From: Topomyia yanbarensis
Taxonomy: Eukaryota > Arthropoda > Insecta > Diptera > Culicidae
DNA length: 64,000 bases
Direction: 5' to 3'
Assembly: GCF_030247195.1 (NCBI RefSeq)
Contig: NC_080672.1
Span: 371,636,166 to 371,700,165, forward strand
Of the stretch, positions 10,525 to 20,214 are shown one piece after another. The translations under genes and the position numbers were made by a program. Position 1 is the stretch's first letter; each line of letters starts with the position of its first letter. The notes under the pieces are model-generated. The model worked only from the letters and a program-made list of their open reading frames with translations, was not told where the DNA came from and made no database searches.

Positions 10525-11733
10525 TTTTTTTTTATAATTAATTTATTTAGGCCCAAATGCGGTAGCCCGACGAGGCCGATTGTTTGTTTTTTTTACAATA
10601 AATAAAAAAAAACAGCTACGTTAAATTTTTGGTCTCGTTCAGGCGCAGCTTTCTGCTGCGTGTTGAGATCCTTTTTCTAGGGGGCGAAATATTGCCAGTG
10701 TTGTCCACTGTAAGTTGAGGTTCATTTCGTTTGTCTTTCGCGTTATCGTTCACGTCCATGTCCTCATCCGTACTACTTTCCTGCTGCTCACAGTCGGATG
10801 TTCCAGTTTGTGTTTTACTCTTAAGGGTCGTTTTAGTATGTTCGTTATCGGCATTCGTTTCGTTGTTGTTGTTGCTGGTTGTTGGTGCTTGATCCATAGA
10901 TGTTGGTTTTGCAGCTGTTAGTGGTTTAGCGTAAGATGGTTGTGTGCTGATTTCAGTTGGATTTGAGTTTTCCTTAACAGTTTCTACGCAAGGTTTTCCG
11001 AGGTGCAGCTTCTTCGTGCAGAACTGGCACGTAGGAATTTGCCCTGGGTACGTGACTAGTGATGTTTGATGAATGAGAACATCGTCACTTCCTAACGCCG
11101 TGACGGTTATGTATGAGGGAATTGGCTTGGTCACACGCATTCTCACCACACGAACACCGTTAGGGATGCCCGGGAAAAAATTCCTCCAAGTCTCATGTGT
11201 AACGGAGTCTACTTCTCCGTATTTTTGCAAGCATTTTTTAATCGCGCCGTCAGGGGTACGCGTAGCCAAATCATGGACACGAACTTCTACAGCGCCGTTC
11301 TCGATGTATACGGGAATGCTATATTTAACATTGCCGCATTCGGCGGTGTGCTGCATGTTGCTTCGCGAGGCGAATGACTCAGCTTGGTTAATGTTGTTGA
11401 ACGAAATCAGCACGCAATGTTTGATATGATGCATTTGTAGGATTTTCACTTCAGCCAGATTGAGTTTCATCTGCACTTTTAATAACTGTTCCACTTTCCG
11501 AATGGCTGGTCTTACGGGGCATTTCGAAAAATCAACAGCAACACAGTTCAACCGCAGCTCGGTTGCTTTTTGCTGGGCACCGTCACTCATCACTAAATCG
11601 CACAGTAGGTATAGGCTATTGTTATATGGACTGCTTGTGTGATAGGCACCGATTGATTTTTAGGTAGAATTGACTGTTTCACTTGCGCGGGACGATTTTT
11701 TGCTTCTGCTCAGGGCGAGATGTGAAGACAAAC
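10525..11733 (-). mobile_element. Complete ORF1-only non-LTR retroposon with target duplication and poly(A)
   Basis: The unit runs on the minus strand. It has a ~140-base 5' leader (11733-11594), the 325-codon frame, and a ~90-base 3' UTR ending in AATAAA and an A tract (seen as T's at 10523-10533). It is flanked by TGTGGTTCGAACTT (10511-10524) and TGTGGTTTCGAACTT (11734-11748), which differ by one base of indel and look like a target-site duplication. Thus the insertion seems full length yet contains no endonuclease or reverse transcriptase frame. It is either a HAL1-like half-LINE or an internally deleted copy mobilised by a complete relative. Confidence 0.75.
10616..11593 (-). CDS. Non-LTR retrotransposon ORF1 (gag-like nucleic-acid-binding protein), intact, 325 aa
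   Basis: The frame is uninterrupted from MMSDGAQQ to the TAG stop at 10616-10618. Residues 30-180 form the region conserved in ORF1 proteins of insect Jockey/LOA-type LINEs (KVEVRVHDLATRTPDG-like block, then KKCLQKYGEVDSV, then NGVRVVRMRV). Near residues 193-206 is a zinc knuckle of spacing C-x2-C-x4-H-x4-C (CQFCTKKLHLGKPC). The rest is a low-complexity polar tail rich in T, N, D and E, ending in a basic cluster (PPRKRISTRSRKLRL) that could bind RNA or act as a nuclear signal. In this family ORF1 coats the element RNA and helps assemble the retrotransposition particle. It is the only intact transposon frame in the window and is not followed by an ORF2. Confidence 0.85.
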   Translation of the reverse strand: MMSDGAQQKATELRLNCVAVDFSKCPVRPAIRKVEQLLKVQMKLNLAEVKILQMHHIKHCVLISFNNINQAESFASRSNMQHTAECGNVKYSIPVYIENGAVEVRVHDLATRTPDGAIKKCLQKYGEVDSVTHETWRNFFPGIPNGVRVVRMRVTKPIPSYITVTALGSDDVLIHQTSLVTYPGQIPTCQFCTKKLHLGKPCVETVKENSNPTEISTQPSYAKPLTAAKPTSMDQAPTTSNNNNETNADNEHTKTTLKSKTQTGTSDCEQQESSTDEDMDVNDNAKDKRNEPQLTVDNTGNISPPRKRISTRSRKLRLNETKNLT

Positions 11734-12211
11734 TGTGGTTTCGAACTTGCTTTTGATTTAGCTTTCTGTAACATTTTAGGAAGGCAAAACACCTCACCCA
11801 AAACGTTCAAAATGCTCGGCTGGACGATGAGATAGATCCAATGGTGTCGTTTCGACAAGTGATTCTGAAAAAAAATGATCTTATTAGATTATATAAGTTA
11901 TAAATTTATCACCTCGGTTTTCGTAGAAGCCTCTCGAGTTGGGATCGCGCGGACAGCGGTTTCATCCATGTTAAACATTTGCTTTGGATGTTTCATAACC
12001 TCTTCTGATTCTCCTTTATAAAAGATGTTATTTCTCCAAACCATCTCCTGATTCGCTCGGGACTTACATTGGCTCTACTTTTCGACAATGAGCTCACAAC
12101 CCTACGCGAAATATTCGGGTGACGTTTCAAAAAACCAGCGACTCATCGTGGACCTGCAACTTCAGTTTTACCTAATTTGATGTATTTCGCAACAAAAGCT
12201 CGAAGACATAA

Positions 12212-12469
12212 GGGACCATTCATTAATTACGTAACGTAAAAATTGCCCAAAATTGACTTCCCCCTCCCCCCATGTAACAAATTGTCACAAATTTCTTTAT
12301 CCCCCCCCCTCCACTATTACGTAACAAATTCCTTGAAAAAAAAATTTCTTCGGTGAAAACATGTTACGTAACGATTTAGCTTACTCCCGCTCCCCCCTAT
12401 GTCACAATATGTAACAACTTGTCGAACCCCCTCCCCCCTAAAAGCGTTACGTAATTTATGAATGGTCCC
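12212..12469. mobile_element. PIF/Harbinger-like MITE, 258 bp
   Basis: The terminal inverted repeat begins GGGACCATTCATTAATTACG on the left; the right end reads GCGTTACGTAATTTATGAAT then GGTCCC. It is flanked by TAA at 12209-12211 and 12470-12472. Three-base TWA duplications are typical of PIF/Harbinger elements. The interior has alternating C-rich and GTTACGTAA words. Related copies are at 18660, 26375 and 28471. Confidence 0.75.
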
Positions 12470-12534
12470 TAACGTATTTAAGTGGATCCCAACCTTGGCC
12501 ATACCAATCAACTATTCGGTCATACTAAAGACGA

Positions 12535-12762
12535 GGAATCCCTCTGGATAAAGACTTGCCATCTCTATCTTATTCTTCTTATTTATCTCTAATGCCATTC
12601 CAATCGAGCACGAGACTTGTCAAAAACTCAATCCGAAGAAAATCGTTTCGAATCCTTCTGGAACGATGGCCATTGACAGGTCTCGTGCTCGATTGGAATG
12701 ACATTGACAGATAAATGGTAAACAAGCGATAGACGTGTCGAGTCTTTATCCAGAGGGATTCC
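12535..12762. mobile_element. Palindromic foldback MITE, 228 bp
   Basis: The ends pair perfectly over GGAATCCCTCTGGATAAAGA. After a gap, the arms pair again over CATTCCAATCGAGCACGAGA (12596-12615) with the matching complement at 12680-12700. The middle is a 60-base loop. There is no coding frame, and the target duplication is unclear. Confidence 0.7.
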
Positions 12763-13778
12763 GCGTCGTTAAACCTATGATGGGTTGTGCTCCTGGTGTA
12801 TAAGTCGAATATCGCTGTTTGATTTTATCGATGATGGTGCTTTCCGGAACTTCATACAAACTGCAAACTCAGCACGGACAAATCCAGCTTTTGTCACACT
12901 ATCCACCGCTTTGTATAGTTGCTCCAGATGGTACAGCATACGTTTTGGCAGTTGAGAGTCAACGGAGTCAACATAACTGAAATTCATCCACGGTATTACG
13001 CATGAATTAGTATAGTGAAACCCGAATTCCGTGACAATTTGTTTACCAATAAAAAACACCAAAATAAATGAAAATGTTGCGAATTCGATGATTACTTAAT
13101 AATTCTTACCCGTGCGAATGAATTAAACGCTTTTAAAACTACTGAAAAATAGAACAAAAATCACTGAAATTTTCACGCACTTTTAGCCATTTTGCTAAGC
13201 GGAGGGCTACGTTTGACAGATCGCAGCATGCGTTTTTGTTTATGATTTTTATTGCGCAATGTACACCAAACCAACGACGTTGACCAAACTGTCCAAATAG
13301 TATAACGCAATGAAACTTTAAAACAACAATGCGAAGTGTATGAGACATGATGGTGCCACAATAATAAATTTTGAAAAAAACGCGGTATTGAGCACTGCGC
13401 GGAATTAGAGCAGGTCACGGTACACAGTTTTCAGTCTGCTTGTTTTATCAGTTACAATGCGCTAGAAAAAAAAAAGTCAGCCCAAGGAATCACTACGCCT
13501 GTGCATAGGCTCGAGACTGAGTCGGTCGCAGGCTCAAGCGAACCAATAAGATATTACTGCGCTTTCAGCTACTTGTGTTGCTAAAAGTTTCAGCAGTTTT
13601 CGGCTGAAACTTTCCGTTGCAGATAGCATCCAAAACCGGCATCCTAGCTTTCACATTCTTTAGCTGAAGCACACATCGGAAACTGTTTCTCGGAATAAAA
13701 CGGAAGCTTTTTGCTCACTGGATTCCAGGATAGATCTTTGTTCAAAAATAGCACATCAGTAAAAAGGGCTGGATGTTG
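12763..13778. other. No gene recognised
   Basis: AT-rich sequence with short, domain-less open frames on the minus strand (12775-13062, 13139-13418). Nothing further was supported. Confidence 0.3.
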
Positions 13779-14343
13779 TTGGCTCGAATCAAAACTTGTC
13801 GAAAGTAAACAAAGTTCATTTCATATCGTCAACCTGGCGCCCAGGTGGTGAAATCAACGGGGTGCTGGAGCGTTGCCAAAAAATTTTTATTTCCAGATTA
13901 AATTTTACTAAACTTCCCAGTTTAACTCAACCGGAATGCTGGCTGGTTCTAATTCGTATTCCGGCTCCGGTGACACAACCGATTCAAGTTAGAATGTTTA
14001 AGGGGTACCATTTCGATGCGGCTTAGCCTAGGCCTAGGAACCGAAGCGGCGCATAGCCGCTGAGGATCCGCCGGGCGAGGTGGCCACCGACCCGCCGTCG
14101 GAAGCAAGCGAACCTGTGATCCACTCGTTTGCCCGGCTTACTCAAACATAGGGGCTATCCCTAGTTTAAGTCCGACTGAGCGGTAGCGAAGTCGGACAGC
14201 ACGCGCAAAAGCGATGTGGCGTAGCCACATTGGGTGGTGGACACAAAATAAAATTGGCAACGCTAGCAAAATGTAAACACAAATGAACACTCCGGATGAA
14301 CCTATCGTCAATTGACATTTCGACGAGTTTTGATTCGAGCCAA
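13779..14343. mobile_element. Inverted-repeat element with GC-rich stem-loop core, 565 bp
   Basis: The ends are inverted repeats of about 26 bases beginning TTGGCTCGAATCAAAACT, with one difference before GTCGAAA. The core (about 14020-14240) is much more GC-rich than its surroundings. It contains several perfect short stems: GCGGCgcataGCCGC (14046-14060), GGTGGCCACC (14079-14088), GTCCGACT with AGTCGGAC (14170-14177, 14190-14197), and ATGTGGCgtaGCCACAT (14214-14230). No long frame. The superfamily and duplication are unresolved. Confidence 0.65.
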
Positions 14344-14699
14344 TAATATGGGCCCAGTAAAAAGCTTTTTAAGGAGAACTTGAATTGTCAAGATTGAGAT
14401 AAACAGAGTCAACTGTTCCAGTCAATCCCCATAAAAAGTTGTTTTCCGATATCCATTCAGTTACAGATAGGATCAGTCCCGATTTCAATTCAAGTTTTCC
14501 ACTTTTATCCATCCGTATTGAATGCAATACTACTGGTTCGGATCTCGAATGTTTGAAGCTTTTCAAAGAAATTTCGTCGCCCTAAAATAATTTCAAAGCA
14601 ACTTGCCTACAACACTCCCCACTATGAACGTTTTCCACTCCAATTGGATTTAATTCACTGATCCCTTTTCGCTGTACCCTTTTATTCGCATTCTCTCTG

Positions 14700-15292
14700 C
14701 GTCGTGTCGTGATTGTATTGTTGACACTTGTTCAAAGTTGTGTGCGTCGTACAGAAAACGATAAGTTCCGTTCCTCGCCTTTCGCGCACTCGTCGTCCAG
14801 TCCAGTTAACCAGTACAGTAGTAACTTTTTTCCAATCCAGCAAACCCCCTTTCGATCCTTACCCTGCCGGGGGAGGTATTTTCCAAGTGGAAAAAAAGTG
14901 TAAACATATTTTCCTACTAGCCGCCACCTGCCGCTGGGGTGTGTTTTCTTTCGCTTTTCGGTCGGTTGTCGTCTGGCTGCTGAGGTCCGGTCGGTAGTGT
15001 TTTTCGTTCCGATAAAATGGACCGGGTTTGATTCGAGACGCGAAAAAGTGTTGCTCGTTTGTGAAATTTGAGCCGGTTTATGGTGGATAAGTTTGGTGAA
15101 GTGAATGTGTAGTGTATTTTTTGCCTTTTTGTGGGTGTCTGTAGCCATTTGCGGTTGCTTTTGATGTGAATTCAATCGATAGAAAAGAAAAAAAATATGA
15201 ATGTTTTCAAAATTAGCTGAAGGTTTTCCGTGATAATTTGAAACATTCCTACAGATATCGATCCGTCGAGAAATTTGTTCTCTGCTCCCAGG
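14700..15292 (+). other. Possible 5' untranslated exon with splice donor
   Basis: The block is GC-richer than its surroundings and lacks recognisable repeats. It has the texture of a dipteran 5' untranslated exon: T/G/C-rich, many short stops, and CCAGT words around 14795-14820 that could serve as initiator-like sites. It ends at a good donor match, CAG|GTAGGT, near 15289-15297. No TATA box was seen. The minus-strand open frame here (14732-15322) has no domain. There is no downstream coding exon inside the window to confirm a gene. Confidence 0.2.
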
Positions 15293-15297
15293 TAGGT

Positions 15298-17464
15298 TCC
15301 AGCAAAAAAAAATATTCATCAAACAAGTACAAGACTCTCACGTACACCTGAGTTGGTTATGTACTTTTTATATTAGCTGTTGCCTGGTCAAACATTCTTG
15401 CACATCGGCGTTTTTCATCGCTTTGCCACCACCTATTTTTTGTCTGGATGTATCCAATATAAACTAGGCAAAAAAGTGGTTGGCTGCGTCACGGAAGGCG
15501 GAGGAGGAATGCAAAACATGACCTGCTGTTGCTTGTTTGGTTGTCGGAATCGGTTGTGTTGATGTTGCGAAAAATTGGGATTGTTTGTGCTTTTTTTTCG
15601 TTATAGGGTGGAAGGTTATAAAACGTCTCGTTGGCTAAAATTGGTTCATATATTTTTGGAGAAGGAATCCAAAATTATTTGATGTATATTATTGACTATC
15701 TTCTGAGAACAGGCAGATTTTGAACCTAGTATCCTCAGTGACTCCGGAGGTAAAGAATGACGGAAGGTAAACTCGCACTCGCAGTTTGTGTGCAACCAAG
15801 AAGGCTGCGCCATATGTGGTAGGCTACTCACGAGATTGAACAGTTGCGACTCAAAATCAAGTAACCTGAAAATCGGCGATTGAGATCTCTGACGGCACAC
15901 TGAGATGCACTTTTACGTTTGATTTACACGAAACGTCAGGCTACCGTCACCGGTACAGCACGTCAACAGAGCATCAAAATTAGTTACATGCAATAGAATG
16001 AAGGCATCTTGGGAGACATGCACACACAACGTCAACGGCACGTAACGTTTTGTAGTACGAAACGTATGAATGAGCACACGAGAAACGCATTCTACTTATC
16101 CTGATGGAACGGTGACATGACGTTGCTGTCCTTTTCCGTTCACGAAAGCCGATGTATCGTTGGGCTTTATATTCTTTTAACTTTTCGGCAGCCGCGCTAG
16201 TGCACTGAGTGCACGCTGCTCTGAAAATCTAACGAAATTGTCTTAGGGCACCAGCGGGTGCTCGTTCAGTGAACCATTTGCTCGACTTCCGGAGGGACCC
16301 AGAAGAGATTTGTTTTCCTCCAAATTTGCCGTCCAAGCGAGTTGTTTCCCTCTAGATCAAGACTCCAAAACGGATCGCAGCTGTAGAAGTATGTATAAGA
16401 TGAACATGATGTACGGTTCCTGCAACGTTCCTTCCTCTGTCTCGAGCAAATCCTTCGCACAGCCCTGTTACAAGGAATCATATCTTTGTGATTGAAGTTC
16501 AAAACTAATCTAGATTATGTTTTGTCCCTGAGGAGAAAATTTCAATTCATACATTATTGAATACACAAAATCACACAATTTCTATGCAACCGTTCATTAG
16601 CATCGCAGTCAACGCGAATGACCATTCCAAATCCTGAGTAAATTTGGCTACCCATATTGTTCAGTAAATTCCAAAATGTCGAGCTTTTGAGTACGAGAAC
16701 CCAAGCAGAAAATATAATTACGCTGTGGTTTGCTGACATTGTATTATCATATCAAACGCTGTCACAGCATTAGGTTCACCCGTTTGATCAGAACCATCAT
16801 CATCATCATTTCGAAACTCTCAACTCTGGTCCGATTCGTTCTCGCATCACATTTTCACAGTTGCTTGCGGCTAAGCGCTATTTTGACTACAAACGTCCTA
16901 CCACCTACCGTCCATTAGCTGCACGTGTGCTGCCCATATAGAGGACGGCGGCTTCGGTTAGTAGCATCCGACCAAAACACACAGAACGCCGATGGGCCCT
17001 GCTGGAAAAGCAGATAGGATGAAATCTTCCAGTATCGCACTCGTTGCAGTTCTCCATTGCATTGCCAGTGCCCATCAAGAGGGAACGGTCTAGGTCTGCT
17101 GTGCTGCCATGTGTTTGTGCTTTGCACATTCCTACTGAATATGTACCGAAATCAGTACATAGTGCAATCACTTTCATTCCCGAATATTAACCACACTTCA
17201 CCGGAGTCCATGACGCAACCCGTCCAACAGTCTCGAATCTCACCGATTTTCCTGTGGAATTGCCCTCGAGTGGGGGGCTTTTCACATTCCACCGTATCAT
17301 GGACGGTCTCCCAGAGGCTGGATCGAAACGAGACGACACGATGATTTTTGCTGCAACTTTTTCGTCAAAAATTGGATACAGCTCTTGAAATATAATTGAA
17401 TTTCTCGTATAAAGGAAGGTTAAGGAATCACTCGGAAACTGGACTAACCAATACCGTTTTTCGC
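15298..17464. other. No gene recognised; largely non-repetitive
   Basis: Mixed sequence without clear terminal repeats. A cysteine-bearing minus-strand frame at 16905-17177 (90 codons, with NCNECDTGRFHPICF) is the most protein-like piece, but I do not recognise it and its composition does not decide. Other short frames look like chance. Confidence 0.3.
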
Positions 17465-18300
17465 AGCTCGGCAGTTGAAATGTGTTTCACGCGTATGAAC
17501 CGGCATTGGACAGCCTCGATTCTGTCATTCCCGTTGTGGTAGTGAGAATTTCAAACGGTAGAACAATATTCTATCGTGATTTAAGACTGTATGGTAGGTT
17601 CCTTAAGTTTTTTTTACTATGCGGAAGATGAACCGTGTCTTGACAACTTGTCCACAATGTATGAAATATGTGGTTTGATCGTTAGTGCCAAGTCCAAGAT
17701 GCCTCCATGATCCTTGACATGAGAGAGCCTCTTGGTATGATCGAGTCGAACAAATGGTAAATGAACTGGATCGGATGACACTTCCGCACAAACGTGACTA
17801 TTGAACATTTGCTCGGATTTGGAACCATTCCGTTCAGATCACACCACTTACTGAAGCTGTCCAGTTCTCTTTGAAGACATTCCGTATCGGTTGAATCCCG
17901 CATCTGTTGAAAAATCTGTATATCGTCGGCGAAGGCTAGACGGGGTCCATGTAGTTTAATATTGACGTCATTAAAACAGAGGAGAAATATTATTGGGCCC
18001 AGGTGACTTCCTTGTGGGATACCGGGTGTATCGAGAAATTGAGCAGATAGATAATCCTCAATTCTGCTTTCGAGTTGCCTTCCAGCGAAGAAGTTGTCCG
18101 AAGGCTACCGAGTTTATCTAACTTGGCTATTGCGATATCATTGTTGATTTTGTCAAAGGCCACGGATAGATTCATGTCAATAGCATCGATTTGCAGTCCA
18201 CCAGCGAATCCATCAAATACAGCCGTTGAAAATGAGAGCAGGTTGGTCGTCGTCGATCGTTTAGGCATAAAACCGTGTTGGTCGTCTGCGGTGTAGTGCT
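17465..18300 (-). pseudogene. Jockey-clade reverse transcriptase fragment
   Basis: On the minus strand, broken frames encode the RT of a Jockey-type LINE. It starts at DDQHGFMPKRSTTTNLL (about 18280), followed by GGLQIDAIDMNLSVAFDKIN (the D of motif A), then IRDSTDTECLQRELDSFSKW and LNGMVPNPSKCSIVTF. It continues to HVKDHGGILDLAL and a thumb-like SHYHNGNDRIEAVQ at about 17500. Frameshifts and stops are present, and part of the palm between about 18080 and 17960 is scrambled. Upstream (18300-18490) the minus strand reads as a T/S/P-rich tail that may be a leftover of ORF1. No endonuclease domain is seen between, which implies a deletion. Confidence 0.85.
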
Positions 18301-18659
18301 TACAGCGAAAGAAGGGTCTGTTGTCCGTACTGTTGTTTTCGTGTTCTCGATCGGATCTTTCTGCCTGCGTCTTGTTCTTTTGTGTCACGATCGTGTATAC
18401 ACCTCTTCCGGAGATTTTTCGTTAGCGGTTGTGGCTGTTGGTGTTGAGGTACTGGACGCAGTTGTAATCACTGAACAGTGTTGTAAATTGTCATTTTTAC
18501 GTTCGAAATTTAATCAATCTTGAACCATAGATTTTGAAGATTAGACGTCATTAAAGACGTATCATTTGATAGATAGTTTGGTGATTTTTTTCCTAAATGA
18601 GATAAAAAAAATTATTTGCGGAATAATTTAGCTAGAGATTTGCTTTCTTTAGAAAATTA

Positions 18660-18948
18660 GGGACCATCCATAAATGACGTAGCATTATATGGGGGAGGGG
18701 GAGTTTTGTATTTTGTGATGAGGTGTAACGACAGGGGGTAGGGGGTCATGTCATGCTGTAGCTTTTTTTAAAGGGGAATAGATCAGAATTTTCAAAAATT
18801 TTCACTGCGACTAGGTGGGGGGAGGGTTATCGTCAAGCTACGTAATTACCAGGGGGTATTTAGAGGTTTGTGACGAAACCCTACGATAGGGTAGGGGGGG
18901 GGTGTTAAAAATTGCTCAAAAAATGCTACGTCATTTATGGATGATCCC
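18660..18948. mobile_element. PIF/Harbinger-like MITE, 289 bp
   Basis: The left end GGGACCATCCATAAATGACG is complemented at the right by CGTCATTTATGGATGATCCC. It is flanked by TTA on the left and a diverged ATA on the right. The interior alternates G-rich runs with GCTACGT words and a long G run (18893-18902). It belongs to the same subfamily as the copy at 26375-26714, but in opposite relative orientation. Confidence 0.75.
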
Positions 18949-19093
18949 ATATTTGAATTACTATTTTGAAGTACTTTGTAAAAGACACAAAAGCTTTGCA
19001 TCGAAACAGTAGTTTTGATAAATGTAGCTTTATTTGCGATAGACCCCTTCAAAACCAATTTATATTGCTAAAATAATTGAAAAAAAAAACTTC

Positions 19094-19660
19094 ATATCAA
19101 TAGATGCGTCGTTTCATACCCAGAAACTTTTTCGAAGAAGTCCCTCCCTGTACCTTTGGTCCGGGGGTTTTCCACTAAAGCAGTATTACAGTGATTATAT
19201 CACATACAACTTATGATATGCTACATTATGATCAAATTTAGTACTTAACCTACCGACCTTTATTACCAATTTTGCCAAGGTCGAAATAATGTATAAACTG
19301 GGTTTAGGTCCAAGTTTTCTTTAGAGACACCCCCTGCGATTGAAGCGGCATGGATTGGGAGAATGGAAATGCCATCTCCTGGTTGATAACCCGTGACGGA
19401 CAGAGACACATGAACATACAAACGCTAAAGCCCTTCGCAATCATCCACACACATCTACGCTCATGATCTCGCAAACTTCTTGACAACAAACACCACGGCG
19501 CTTATACTCCCTGAAGGAGCTAAATTTGAGTAAATCCCCCAATTTATGCAATTAGTGCACAAACTTACTTAAAGTTAAGTCTGATGTATTGGGTTTCGGA
19601 TTCTCCTCGTCAGTACCTAACAGCTGACTGGGCCGTTAGGTAGACGCTAGTCTCCTTTAC
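19094..19660 (+). mobile_element. 5'-truncated copy of the I-clade element 3' UTR
   Basis: This stretch is nearly identical to the first and last parts of 24446-25826. It starts at ATAGATGCGTCGTTTCATAC, runs through the TTCGAAGAAGTCCCTCCC block, and ends with CAGTACCTAACAGCTGACTG. It lacks about 800 bases present in the downstream copy (jump at about 19390). The downstream copy directly continues the stop codon of the I-clade ORF2, so this one is best read as an independent, heavily 5'-truncated insertion. Confidence 0.65.
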
Positions 19661-20214
19661 ACAACGAATTACCCTGCGCTTATCAAATCGTCAATCGCCA
19701 GAGGAAAACGAACCAAAGAGCAAAGGCCAGTTCCCACTTCAATGTTTACACCGCAGTGCATTCTGGAATGCGCGCCGTGGTGAATTAATCTGTACACGCA
19801 CCTGACGCCACATATAGTTTAAAACGCAAGAGAGCGCGGTTCTCTCGCACCAAACCACCCCGTCGCCAATCCATTTATTCAGCTCCGAAAGAAAGAGCTT
19901 TCTGCTTTTACTGTGGTGTTTCATCATTGTATTTTCTGTCTATGCATGAAACTGGCACGCCAGTGCGTCATCGTAATGAAGTACTATCAGCGCCTGGCGG
20001 CAGTCATGGGATGTGTTACCTACCACCGCAGCAGCTGCTACGCGTACAACGTCAGAACACAAACTAACGAATTTTTCTTATGTTTCCTTTTTATATGTGT
20101 CGCAGTTCATTGGATGACAAAGGGGCAGTCCCAGCAACGTTCGCTGCTTGGTCGAATTGTACCGACTAATCATGGATCAGATAATTACTGCTTTCATTAA
20201 ATCCATTATTTCCG

